Shown here: positions 16,866-25,332 of the stretch, one piece after another
How positions within the stretch are numbered: the first letter of the stretch is position 1
Layout: every line of letters begins with the position of its first letter
Assembly (NCBI RefSeq): GCF_001693815.1
Contig: NZ_MBQD01000022.1
Span: 1-64,000, forward strand
Direction: 5' to 3'
Length of the DNA: 64,000 bases
Source of the DNA: Tessaracoccus lapidicaptus
GTDB taxonomy: Bacteria > Actinomycetota > Actinomycetes > Propionibacteriales > Propionibacteriaceae
Notes under the pieces: model-generated
The model's database searches: none
What the model saw: only the letters and a program-made list of their open reading frames with translations
Told to the model about the DNA's origin: nothing
Position numbers and translations under genes: made by a program

Positions 16866-17876
16866 TCAGCGGGGTAGCGTCGAGCGACGGACCACCAGCT
16901 CCGGTTGGAAAACCGTCTGGCGGGGGATGAGCTCCGGGTCCGCCGCCTCCTCCAGCAGGATGCGCAGGGCCGTCTTGCCGATCGTCGAGCTCGGCTGACG
17001 CAGCGACGTCAGCGGCACAGCGGCGGCCGCGGCGAAGGCGATGTCGTCGAACCCCACCAGGGCGATCTCCTCCGGCACGCGCATGCGGCCGTCCTCCACC
17101 AACGCCTGGAGCACCCCCAACGCGATGAGGTCGTTGGCAGCGAACACCGCGTCGGGGCGCTCCCGGGCCGGTCGGGTGAGGATGCGGTTGCCCGCGGCCG
17201 CCCCCTCCGCGACCGTCATCGCCGCGGTGGGGATGACCTCGATCTCGACACCGACGGCGTTCTCGGCGGCCACGCGCGCGCCGGCGAGCCGGTCGGTCAC
17301 CTCGTGCAGCTCGAACGGCCCGCCGACGAAGGCGATCCGACGGCGCCCGCCGGCGATGAGGTGCTCCACCGCCATCCGGCCGCCGGCGATGCTGTCGACG
17401 GAGATCGAGCTGAACCTGTTCTGGCCCGAGTAGCGCCCGACGAGCACGGCGGGGATGCCGCGCTGGCGGAGCTTCTCCAGGCGATTGAACACCTCGCCGA
17501 ACGGGGCGATGAGCAGCCCCCGCACCTGGTGCTCCTCGAACAGGTCGATGTACATGCGTTCGCGCGCGGGATCCTCGGCGGTGTCGCCGAACAGGATGGC
17601 GATGCCGTGCTGCGTGGCCTCGTCGCCGGCCCCCCGGACGACGTCGTTGTAGAAGGGGTTCTGGCCGTCCATGACGACGAAGCCGACGGTGCCGCTGACG
17701 CCCTGCCGGAGCTTCCGCGCCGCCTCGTTGCGGACGTATCCGAGCTCGTCAATGGCCTGTTGGACCCGCAGTGCGGAGTCCGGCGACACCACCTCCGGGC
17801 GGTTGAGGACGTTGGACACCGTGCCCACCGACACGCCGGCACGCTGCGCGACATCCCGGATGCTCACGCCGGCCAT
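16866..17876 (-). CDS. LacI-family regulator of the rhamnose-type importer
   Basis: A 336-residue LacI/GalR protein with helix-turn-helix at residues 4-26 (SIRDVAQRAGVSVGTVSNVLN) and a full sensor domain ending VGFDDIAFAAAAAVPLTSLRQP. I take the ATG at 17876, preceded by GGAGGGAGG. It is divergent from the ABC importer at 18028; a perfect LacI-type palindrome lies between them at 17966-17979. The simplest model is repression of the importer operon, with the imported sugar or a derivative as inducer. Confidence 0.9.
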   Translation of the reverse strand: MAGVSIRDVAQRAGVSVGTVSNVLNRPEVVSPDSALRVQQAIDELGYVRNEAARKLRQGVSGTVGFVVMDGQNPFYNDVVRGAGDEATQHGIAILFGDTAEDPARERMYIDLFEEHQVRGLLIAPFGEVFNRLEKLRQRGIPAVLVGRYSGQNRFSSISVDSIAGGRMAVEHLIAGGRRRIAFVGGPFELHEVTDRLAGARVAAENAVGVEIEVIPTAAMTVAEGAAAGNRILTRPARERPDAVFAANDLIALGVLQALVEDGRMRVPEEIALVGFDDIAFAAAAAVPLTSLRQPSSTIGKTALRILLEEAADPELIPRQTVFQPELVVRRSTLPR

Positions 17877-17921
17877 GCCGACCTCCCTCCTCACGATTCC
17901 GCATCATTTGTCCTCGATGAC

Positions 17922-17979
17922 TTGACCAAGCGGACCGTGCTGCTTACTGTAGCCCTGAAGCGACGTTGAATCGATTCAA
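17922..17979 (+). promoter_or_regulatory. Promoter and perfect LacI operator of the rhamnose-type importer
   Basis: TTGACC at 17922-17927 and TACTGT at 17945-17950 (17-base spacing) form a plausible promoter. The 14-bp perfect palindrome TTGAATCGATTCAA with a central CG lies at 17966-17979, just downstream of the expected start, where a LacI-family repressor would block elongation. The divergent LacI gene is the obvious binder. Confidence 0.75.
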
Positions 17980-18027
17980 AGTTGGCCTCCAGGGATGAAG
18001 GCTATACCACTCAAAGAGGAGACCCTA

Positions 18028-19545
18028 GTGACCGATACGGTTACGGATCCGGCGACGCCGGCGCTCGAGCTGTCGCGGGTCGTGAAGTCGTTCGGTGCCG
18101 TCGTCGCGCTCCGGTCGGGAAGCCTGCGCCTGGACAAGGGCTCCATCCACGCGCTGATCGGCGAGAACGGCGCGGGCAAGTCCACGCTCGTCAAGATCGT
18201 CGCCGGCCTCTACCGTCGTGATGCCGGGGAGTTCCGCCTCGACGGCGAACCGGTGGACTTCCACAGCACCGCCCAGTCGAAGGCCGCCGGCATCGCCGTC
18301 ATCTACCAGGAACCCACGCTGTTTCCCGACCTCTCGGTCACCGAGAACATCTTCATGGGCCGCCAGCCGGTCGGCACCCTCGGCCGCATCGACCGCAAGG
18401 CCATGCGAGACGAGGCCACCCAGATCTTCGAACGCCTGGGAGTCCGCATCGATCCCGAGCGGCTGACCGAGGGCCTGTCCATCGCGGACCAGCAGATCAT
18501 CGAGATCGCCAAGGCCATCTCGCTCGACGCCCGCGTGCTGATCATGGACGAGCCCACGGCGGCCCTCAGCGGCGTGGAGGTCGAGCGGCTGTTCGCCGTC
18601 GCCCGCAGCCTCCGCGACGAGGGACGTGCCCTGGTGTTCATCTCGCACCGCTTCGACGAGGTGTTCGAGCTGTGCGACACCGTCACCGTCATGCGTGACG
18701 GCTCGTACATCGACACCATGCCCATCGCGGACACCTCCGTCGACGAACTCGTCCACCTCATGGTGGGCCGCGACGTCACGGAGATGTTCCCCAAGCTGCC
18801 GGCCGACATCGGCGAGGACGTGCTCGTCGTCGACGGCCTCACCCAGAAGGGCGTCTTCCACGACATCTCCTTCACCGTGCGCTCGGGTGAGATCGTCGGC
18901 CTGGCCGGGCTGGTCGGGGCGGGGCGCAGCGAGGTGGTCCGCGCCATCTACGGTGTCGACCCGTACCAGAGCGGCTCGGTCACCGTCAGCGGCAAGGCGC
19001 TGCCGAAGGGCAACCCCAAGGCCGCCATGGCCCGGGGCATCGCGCTGGTGCCTGAGGACCGGCGCAAGCAGGGGCAGGTGCTCGAGCAGACGGTGTCGCG
19101 CAACCTCACGCTCGCCATTCGGCACCGCCTCGCGAAGATGGGCCTCATCTGGGGCGGGGTGGAGAACGAGAGCGCCAAGGTGTGGGCCAGCCGACTCGAG
19201 GTCAAGACGTCGGCACTCGACGCCGAGACCGGGACGCTCTCGGGCGGCAACCAGCAGAAGGTCGTTCTGGCCAAGTGGCTGGCGACGAACCCCAGAGTCC
19301 TCATCGTCGACGAGCCCACCCGCGGCATCGACGTCGGCACCAAGGCCGAGGTGCACCGCCTCATCTCCCAACTCGCCCAGGAGGGGCTCGCAATCCTGAC
19401 GATCTCGTCTGAACTACCCGAAGTGCTCGGCATGGCCGACCGCGTCCTGGTCATGCGCGCCGGCCGCTTGACGGGCGAGTTCGACCGCTCCGAGGCCACC
19501 CCGGAGGCCGTTATGTTCGCTGCCACGGCCGAGGAGGTCGCGTGA
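18028..19545 (+). CDS. Rhamnose-type ABC importer ATPase
   Basis: A 505-residue tandem-domain sugar ATPase: Walker A GENGAGKST, signature LSIADQQIIEIAKAI and Walker B VLIMDEPTAALS in domain 1; LSGGNQQKVVLAKWL and VLIVDEPTRGID in domain 2. I chose the GTG at 18028 because AGAGGAG lies six bases upstream (18015-18021); an in-frame ATG at 17995 has no good ribosome site and lies only 15 bases beyond the operator. It heads an operon ATPase, permease, permease, binding protein, the composition of RhaSTPQ/LsrACDB importers. Its stop overlaps the next start. Confidence 0.88.
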   Translation: MTDTVTDPATPALELSRVVKSFGAVVALRSGSLRLDKGSIHALIGENGAGKSTLVKIVAGLYRRDAGEFRLDGEPVDFHSTAQSKAAGIAVIYQEPTLFPDLSVTENIFMGRQPVGTLGRIDRKAMRDEATQIFERLGVRIDPERLTEGLSIADQQIIEIAKAISLDARVLIMDEPTAALSGVEVERLFAVARSLRDEGRALVFISHRFDEVFELCDTVTVMRDGSYIDTMPIADTSVDELVHLMVGRDVTEMFPKLPADIGEDVLVVDGLTQKGVFHDISFTVRSGEIVGLAGLVGAGRSEVVRAIYGVDPYQSGSVTVSGKALPKGNPKAAMARGIALVPEDRRKQGQVLEQTVSRNLTLAIRHRLAKMGLIWGGVENESAKVWASRLEVKTSALDAETGTLSGGNQQKVVLAKWLATNPRVLIVDEPTRGIDVGTKAEVHRLISQLAQEGLAILTISSELPEVLGMADRVLVMRAGRLTGEFDRSEATPEAVMFAATAEEVA

Positions 19546-20576
19546 TGACGACGACGACGGCGGCGGCGCCGCGCCGCTCGGCCCTCGGCGTCGCCGGGGG
19601 TGTGCTCAAGGCCCGCGAGACGGGCATCGTCATCGCCCTGGTGGCCGTCGTGATTGCGGCGACCGCCGTGAATCCCACGTTCATCTTCTCCGGCGACGGC
19701 TTCCGTGACCTGCTGCTGACGCCGTCGCTGCTCATGGTGGTGGCGCTCGGCCAGGCCGTGGTGATCATCACCCGCAACGTCGACCTGTCCGTCGGCTCCG
19801 TCGTCGGGCTCACCGCCTACATGACCGGCCGGCTGTTCATCGACGTCCCGGGCATCCATCCGGCCCTCGTGTTCCTCGCCGGCATCGCGCTGGGCGCCCT
19901 GCTCGGGCTCATCAACGGCGCCCTCGTGGCGTTCGCCAAGGTCCCCGCCCTCGTCATCACGCTCGGCACCATGTACATCTACCGCGGCATCAACGTGGCA
20001 TGGACCGGCAGCGACCGGATCAACGCCTCCGACATGCCGGCGTCCTTCCGCGGGCTCGGCACGCAGGACGTGCTGGGCATCCCGCTGCTGACGCTGCTCG
20101 CCGTGATCGTGCTGGTGTTCACCGCCTGGTACCTGCGCAACCTGCGCAGCGGCCGCGAGCTCTACGCCATCGGCTCCGACCCCGACGCCGCGCACCTCTA
20201 CGGCCTGCGCGTCACCCGCCGTGTCCTGGCCGCGTTCATCGTCTGCGGCGCGCTGGCCGGTCTGGCCGGGGTGCTGTTCGCCGCCCGCTACGGCACCGTC
20301 AGCTCCAACGCCGGGTACGGCTGGGAGCTGCAGGCGATCGGTGCGGCGGTCATCGGCGGCGTCGCCATGTCGGGCGGCGTGGGCACCGTCTGGGGGGCCG
20401 CCTTCGGGGCGTACCTCCTCCTCACCATCAACCGGGCGCTGCCGATCATCGGCATCCAGGACTTTTGGCAGCGCGCCGTCGTGGGCATCCTCATCATCGG
20501 CGCCATCATCCTGGACCGCGTCCTCGCGCTCCGCCAGCACCGTCGTCTCGTCGCGGCGAGGGAGGAAGTGAAGTGA
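19545..20576 (+). CDS. Rhamnose-type ABC importer permease 1
   Basis: A 343-residue RbsC-family permease with about nine hydrophobic segments. It contains the family stretch ITRNVDLSVGSVVGLTAYM and a coupling-loop-like AIGSDPDAAHLYGLRVTRRVL. The start is ambiguous between GTG at 19542 and ATG at 19545, both overlapping the ATPase stop. Together with the second permease it should form a heterodimeric channel, as in rhamnose and AI-2 importers. Confidence 0.88.
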   Translation: MTTTTAAAPRRSALGVAGGVLKARETGIVIALVAVVIAATAVNPTFIFSGDGFRDLLLTPSLLMVVALGQAVVIITRNVDLSVGSVVGLTAYMTGRLFIDVPGIHPALVFLAGIALGALLGLINGALVAFAKVPALVITLGTMYIYRGINVAWTGSDRINASDMPASFRGLGTQDVLGIPLLTLLAVIVLVFTAWYLRNLRSGRELYAIGSDPDAAHLYGLRVTRRVLAAFIVCGALAGLAGVLFAARYGTVSSNAGYGWELQAIGAAVIGGVAMSGGVGTVWGAAFGAYLLLTINRALPIIGIQDFWQRAVVGILIIGAIILDRVLALRQHRRLVAAREEVK

Positions 20577-21643
20577 TGAGCACGGCAACGGCCCTCACCG
20601 AGAAGCCCACCCGGGACTACAAGGCATACCAGCACCCCCTGTGGCGCCGCCTGCTGATCAATCGGGAGGCCGCCATCATCGGCCTGCTGATCCTCGTGGT
20701 CATCGTCGCCATGCTGACGGTGCCGAACTTCGACAGCCCGCTGACGATGACCTTCCTCATCAGGGAGATCGCGCCCATCCTGCTCATCGCGCTGCCGATG
20801 ACGCTGATCATCATCACCGAGGAGATCGACCTGTCGGTGGCCAGCATCCTCGGCCTGTCGAGCGTGGTGACCGGGCTCGGCGTGCAGGCGGGCTGGTCAC
20901 TGCCCGTCGCCGGTCTCGTGGCCATCCTCGTCGGCGTGATCGCAGGCGTGATCAACGGCTCGCTCATCACCTTCGTCGGGCTCCCGTCGCTGGCCGTGAC
21001 CATCGGCACGCTGGCCCTCTTCCGCGGCATCGCGGTGGGCCTGCTCGGCACCACCGCCATCAGCGAGTTCCCGGAGTACTGGACGGACCTGGCCCGCGCC
21101 AACATCCCCGGCACCCCCGTCCCGCTGATCATCGTCCCCTTCATCGTGCTGGCCATCGTGTTCGCGGTGCTGCTGCACTTCACCCCCTTCGGCCGGTCGC
21201 TGTACACCATCGGCCTCAACAAGGAGGTGGCCGCGTTCTCGGGCATCGACGTGCGCATGACGAAGTTCTGGCTGTTCGTGATGAGCGGCACGGTCTCCGG
21301 CTTCGCCGGCGTCTACTTCACGCTGCTGTACAACAACGCCCGTGGCGACAACGCCATCGGCATGGAGCTGTTGATCATCGCCTCCGTCCTCCTGGGCGGG
21401 GTGTCGATCTTCGGCGGTCGCGGGGCCCTGCACGGCGTCATCGCCGGCGTGTTCCTCATCGGGACGATGTCCAGCGCCCTGCGCCTGGCCGGCGTCACCA
21501 GCGACATCATCAACGTCATCACCGGCACGGTTCTCATCCTGTCGGTGGTGTCTGCAAGCTTCCTGGCCTGGATCCGCACCAATCGGATCGCCGCCATCGG
21601 GAGAAAGAAGGGCCAGGCGGGCTCCACCGGCGCACCGGCCTGA
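20576..21643 (+). CDS. Rhamnose-type ABC importer permease 2
   Basis: A 355-residue permease, paralogous to the preceding one, beginning MSTATALTEK at the ATG 20576 that overlaps the previous stop (GTGATG arrangement, as for permease 1). It has the family stretch ITEEIDLSVASILGLSSVV and the loop TIGLNKEVAAFSGIDVRMTKF. Two different permeases plus one fused ATPase is the architecture of RhaPQ/LsrCD rather than the homodimeric ribose permease found at 12551. Confidence 0.88.
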   Translation: MSTATALTEKPTRDYKAYQHPLWRRLLINREAAIIGLLILVVIVAMLTVPNFDSPLTMTFLIREIAPILLIALPMTLIIITEEIDLSVASILGLSSVVTGLGVQAGWSLPVAGLVAILVGVIAGVINGSLITFVGLPSLAVTIGTLALFRGIAVGLLGTTAISEFPEYWTDLARANIPGTPVPLIIVPFIVLAIVFAVLLHFTPFGRSLYTIGLNKEVAAFSGIDVRMTKFWLFVMSGTVSGFAGVYFTLLYNNARGDNAIGMELLIIASVLLGGVSIFGGRGALHGVIAGVFLIGTMSSALRLAGVTSDIINVITGTVLILSVVSASFLAWIRTNRIAAIGRKKGQAGSTGAPA

Positions 21644-21693
21644 TCCACCCTGGAAGACACGGTCCAACGAAGGGCCGAAGAAAGGACACAGCA

Positions 21694-22755
21694 ATGTTCA
21701 CCAAGGGACCCAAGACCCGCCGCTTCGGCGTCGGTCTGGTCGCGATCGCCGCTTCGGCGGCCCTCGCACTGTCCGGCTGCGCCGACTCGGGCACCGAAGG
21801 CTCGGCCAGCGCGCCCGCGACCAACGGCGGCGGCGAAGGTGGGGGCGTCAGCGTGACGTTCCTGCCGAAGAACCTCGGCAACCCGTACTTCGACACCTCG
21901 AACGCGGGCGGCAAGGAGGCCGTGGAGGAGTTCGGCGGCACGTTCGAGGAGGTCGGGCCCACGGAGGCGTCGCCGACCGCCCAGGTGCCGTTCATCCAGA
22001 CGGCCGCCCAGCAGGGCGTCGGGGCGCTCGTCGTGTCGGCCAACGACCCCGAGGCCCTCTGCGATGCACTGGACGAGGCGCGTGGGGCCGGCGTGAAGGT
22101 GGTCACCTTCGACTCCGACACCAACCCCGAGTGCCGCGACCTGTTCATCAACCAGGCCACGGCGGAGGGCATCGCCAAGGTCCAGGTCGACCTCATCACC
22201 GAGCAGATCGGCGACGAGGGCCAGATCGCCGTCCTGTCAGCCTCGGCCAACGCCACGAACCAGAACGCCTGGATCGACATGATGAAGACCGAGCTGGAGG
22301 CGAACCACCCCAACGTGGAGCTCGTCGAGGTCGCCTACGGTGACGACGACGACCAGACGTCGTTCGACAAGACCGCGGCCCTGCTGCAGACCTACCCGGA
22401 GCTCAAGGGCATCGTGTCCCCGACGACCGTCGGTATCGCCGCCGCGGCGCGCTACCTGTCGACGTCGGACTACAAGGGCAAGGTCATGCTGACCGGTCTC
22501 GGCACGCCGAACCAGATGCGCGAGTACGTCGAGGACGGCACCGTCGAGGCGTTCGCCCTGTGGAACCCGGCCGACCTCGGCTACCTGGCCGCGTACGCCG
22601 CCCAGGCCCTGGTCAATGGCGACATCACCGGCGCTGAGGGCGACGAGTTCGAGGCCGGCAAGCTCGGCTCCTACACCGTCGGCGCGGACGCCTCCGTGCT
22701 CCTCGGTGACCCGTACGTGTTCAACGCCGAGAACATCGCCGACTTCGACTTCTGA
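21694..22755 (+). CDS. rhaS: Rhamnose-type (RhaS/LsrB-like) substrate-binding lipoprotein
   Basis: A 353-residue lipoprotein (signal to residue ~26, lipobox LSGC) of the RhaS/LsrB branch of type-I binding proteins: FLPKNLGNPYFDTSNAGG, VTFDSDTNPECRDLFINQAT, and the ending FNAENIADFDF. LsrB contacts autoinducer-2 through an Asp-Gln pair; here the matching place reads TNQNAW (Asn-Gln), and PTT replaces the LsrB P-D-A stretch. Both changes look more like RhaS, so rhamnose or a related 6-deoxy sugar is the better guess than AI-2. A strong terminator follows. No rhamnose catabolic gene is in the window. Confidence 0.75.
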   Translation: MFTKGPKTRRFGVGLVAIAASAALALSGCADSGTEGSASAPATNGGGEGGGVSVTFLPKNLGNPYFDTSNAGGKEAVEEFGGTFEEVGPTEASPTAQVPFIQTAAQQGVGALVVSANDPEALCDALDEARGAGVKVVTFDSDTNPECRDLFINQATAEGIAKVQVDLITEQIGDEGQIAVLSASANATNQNAWIDMMKTELEANHPNVELVEVAYGDDDDQTSFDKTAALLQTYPELKGIVSPTTVGIAAAARYLSTSDYKGKVMLTGLGTPNQMREYVEDGTVEAFALWNPADLGYLAAYAAQALVNGDITGAEGDEFEAGKLGSYTVGADASVLLGDPYVFNAENIADFDF

Positions 22756-22771
22756 GTCGACGACACAACAC

Positions 22772-22804
22772 GAGGCGCCGCCCGGATTCTCCGGGCGGCG
22801 CCTC
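22772..22804 (+). terminator. Strong hairpin between rhaS-like gene and glpC
   Basis: A perfect 14-bp stem, GAGGCGCCGCCCGG (22772-22785) with its complement at 22791-22804 and a 5-base ATTCT loop, placed 17 bases after the binding-protein stop and 22 bases before the end of the convergent glpC. It lacks a long U-tract, as is common in high-GC Actinobacteria, and probably works in both directions. Confidence 0.85.
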
Positions 22805-22825
22805 TGGCGTGTGCGTCGTGCCGCG

Positions 22826-24088
22826 TCAGCTACTCAGGCCGTACGCGCGGTGGACCAGCACGATGGGGTGCACGGTCTCGACGCCGCTCGACTTCTCGAT
22901 CTGCCAGCGGCAGGTCTCGGTGTCGCAGGCGGCGAGGCCGTCGTTGTTGGCCTGCACCATGTCGAACAGCGGCTGGCCGACGGCCTGGGCGATCTCGTAC
23001 TTCTCCTTCTTCAGCCCGTAGGTGCCGGCGATGCCGCAGCAGGTGACGTTGCTGTCGATGACCTCGAGCCCCGGGATGAGCCGCAGCAGGTCCGACGCCG
23101 GGGTCCCGATGCCCTGGCTCTTCAGCTGGCACGGGGCGTGGTACGGCAGCCGCATCTCGACGGGCCGGAAGTCGGTCGGCAGCTCGCCCGCGGCGTGCAG
23201 TTCCATGAGGAACTCGGAGATCTCCCGGATGCGGGTGCCGACGTCGAGGAGCTCCGGGTCGTGGATCCCGAGGATCTGGTGGGCCTCGTGCTTGAGCATG
23301 CCCGTGCAGCTGCCCGCGGTGCTGATGATGGTGAGGTCGGTGCCCGGGGTGCGGAGCTGGTCGACGAGGCGTCGCACGGACGCGCTGGCCTGTTCGAACA
23401 GCCCGTTGCTCTGCTCGGCGAGGCCGCAGCAGCCCTGGTCGGGCACGATGACCTCGTAGCCGATGTGCTCCAGGACCTCGATGGCCTTCTTGGCCGCGTC
23501 CACCTCGAAGTAGCCGCCGGCGCAGCCGTGGAAGTAGACCAGCGCGCCGCGCGTCGGAGCCTTCGTCGGCTTCGGGCGCTTCTTCAGCCACTTGTGCAGG
23601 GACTCGCCCCGTGCCGTCGGCATCGGCGCGTCGCGGTGCACGCCGACGACCTTCTCCATGGCGTAGCGGGCCAGCTTGTTGTCCAGCACGGCGTTCGCGA
23701 TCGGCGCCACGGGCGTCATGGCCTTGCCCATGAGCACGGTCTGCGTGATCATCCGGTCGCGCACGGGCACGCCCTGCTCGGCCTTCATGACCGCGCGTGC
23801 GAGCGAGTTCAGCTCCGCGACGTTCACGCCCTGCGGACACACCACGCTGCAGGTGCCGCAGCTGGAGCAGTAGTCGACGGAGTGGTCGACGGATTCCTCG
23901 TCGCGGAACCGCTCCGCCTGGGGGCCCACGAACTTCGGACCGGAGAACAGCGGCGTCACGGCCGCCACGGGACAGGCGGTTTCGCAGATCGTGCACTTGA
24001 CGCACATGTCCAGGCTCATGCGCTGCAGTTCGGTGTTGAGCCGATCGCGCAGCGCCTGGGCCCGCTCGTTCCGCGACTTCTCGCTCAT
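22826..24088 (-). CDS. glpC: Anaerobic glycerol-3-phosphate dehydrogenase subunit C
   Basis: A 420-residue iron-sulfur protein. Two 4Fe-4S motifs are near the N terminus (CVKCTICETACP and CSSCGTCSVVCPQG), followed by two cysteine-rich CCG domains (CCGLAEQSNGLF and CCGIAGTYGLKK) as in heterodisulfide-reductase-type subunits. It anchors GlpAB to the membrane and passes electrons to quinone. The ATG at 24088 (MSEKSRNE) overlaps the GlpB stop by four bases; a longer frame upstream is only the shadow of glpB. Third gene of glpABC. Confidence 0.92.
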   Translation of the reverse strand: MSEKSRNERAQALRDRLNTELQRMSLDMCVKCTICETACPVAAVTPLFSGPKFVGPQAERFRDEESVDHSVDYCSSCGTCSVVCPQGVNVAELNSLARAVMKAEQGVPVRDRMITQTVLMGKAMTPVAPIANAVLDNKLARYAMEKVVGVHRDAPMPTARGESLHKWLKKRPKPTKAPTRGALVYFHGCAGGYFEVDAAKKAIEVLEHIGYEVIVPDQGCCGLAEQSNGLFEQASASVRRLVDQLRTPGTDLTIISTAGSCTGMLKHEAHQILGIHDPELLDVGTRIREISEFLMELHAAGELPTDFRPVEMRLPYHAPCQLKSQGIGTPASDLLRLIPGLEVIDSNVTCCGIAGTYGLKKEKYEIAQAVGQPLFDMVQANNDGLAACDTETCRWQIEKSSGVETVHPIVLVHRAYGLSS

Positions 24089-25332
24089 CGTGCACCTCCG
24101 GTGATGTGGTCGGCGGCCCGGACGGCCGTGGCGACGGCGATGCCGTCGCCGGACTTCTCGCGCCAGCGCTCCGCGCCGGCGATGATCCCGCCCGCGACGT
24201 ACAGGTTCGGGTGGACCGCCGCGCCGTCGGGCCCCGCGGGCCGGCCGGCGTCGTCGGTGCGCACGCCGACCTCGAACAGGGGATGCGGGCCCCAGTAGAC
24301 CTCGGGGATGAGCGGCCCCGCGTCGGTCGCGGTCAGCGGGAGGCCGAAGACCGGCTCCGTGATCGCGCCGTGCGAGTCGACGTCGAGGGCGCCGCTCTCG
24401 AAGCCACCGGGAGCGAACACGAACGACGACGCCCGCAGCGCCCGCGGGCCGCCCGCGGCGGCGAGCGTGACGGACGCGATCGTGCCGCCGTCGGCGGCCT
24501 CGAACCCGACGATCCGGCTGCCCTGGATGAACCGGACCCCGGCCGCGCGGGCCATCCCGAGCAGGGCGTCGTAGAGCCGGAGCCCCGGCACCGACGGCGG
24601 GGGCAGCGGAATCTCGCACACGTCGCGGCCGATGACCTCGGCCACCTGGCGCCAGACCCCGCTGCGACGCACGCCGAGCACGGCGGGCAGGGCGACGACG
24701 TCAGCCTTGCCGGCCACTGCCGCGACGTCGCGGGCGAACCGGTCGGCGAACGCCTCGTCGTCCATGGCGCGGGCGTAGGTGAGGGGGGTCGGATCGGCCT
24801 CGCCCCGGCGGGCGGGCAGGTCGATGAACGCCGAGTGCGCGGCCAGCCGCGATCCGTCGGGCGCGGTGGTGCGGGCGAGGTTGCCCGCGATGAGGTCGGC
24901 GGGGAAGTCCTTGAGCTGACGGACCCCGACGACGGCGTAGCTGCGGCCGCCCGCGGCGTCGCCGGCGATCATGGACGGCTGGGCCAGCGCCGTGGGGCGG
25001 AGGGCGCCGACCGCCGTCGGCAGCTGGTAGTTCCGGGAGGCGTCGCCGACCAGCAGGTCGGGGCCCAGGGCCTCCGCGAGCCAGGAGACGGCGGAGCCGA
25101 CCGCGTCCGCCCCGATCGAGGCGTACGGGTGCCCGGGCGCGACGGCGGCCACTGCGTCGAGCGGCCGGGTCACGCGCTCAGGGGTGTAGCCGAGCACGTC
25201 GATGGTGCCCTGGGAGAGCTGCAGCCCGCCCGGGCCCTTCGTGGCCAGGGTGACGGACCGCCCGGCGCGGGCGAGCCGCAGGGCGGCGGTGAGGCCGGCG
25301 AGGCCGGCCCCGATGACGACGACGTCGCTCAT
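24085..25332 (-). CDS. glpB: Anaerobic glycerol-3-phosphate dehydrogenase subunit B
   Basis: A 415-residue flavoprotein with an N-terminal dinucleotide-binding motif VIGAGLAGLTAALRLARAG and the family feature KGPGGLQLSQGTIDVLGY. In GlpABC it carries FMN and relays electrons from GlpA toward GlpC. The C-terminal NLYVAGGIIAGAERWREKSGDGIAVATA region is typical. Start and stop overlap glpA and glpC respectively by four bases, so the three are co-translated. Confidence 0.92.
   Translation of the reverse strand: MSDVVVIGAGLAGLTAALRLARAGRSVTLATKGPGGLQLSQGTIDVLGYTPERVTRPLDAVAAVAPGHPYASIGADAVGSAVSWLAEALGPDLLVGDASRNYQLPTAVGALRPTALAQPSMIAGDAAGGRSYAVVGVRQLKDFPADLIAGNLARTTAPDGSRLAAHSAFIDLPARRGEADPTPLTYARAMDDEAFADRFARDVAAVAGKADVVALPAVLGVRRSGVWRQVAEVIGRDVCEIPLPPPSVPGLRLYDALLGMARAAGVRFIQGSRIVGFEAADGGTIASVTLAAAGGPRALRASSFVFAPGGFESGALDVDSHGAITEPVFGLPLTATDAGPLIPEVYWGPHPLFEVGVRTDDAGRPAGPDGAAVHPNLYVAGGIIAGAERWREKSGDGIAVATAVRAADHITGGAR

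Noticed and set aside
18028..22755. Autoinducer-2 (Lsr) importer
   Set aside because: Component set matches, but the binding protein has Asn in place of the key Asp and lacks the LsrB P-D-A stretch, and there are no lsrK/lsrR/lsrFG genes; rhamnose-type fits better.
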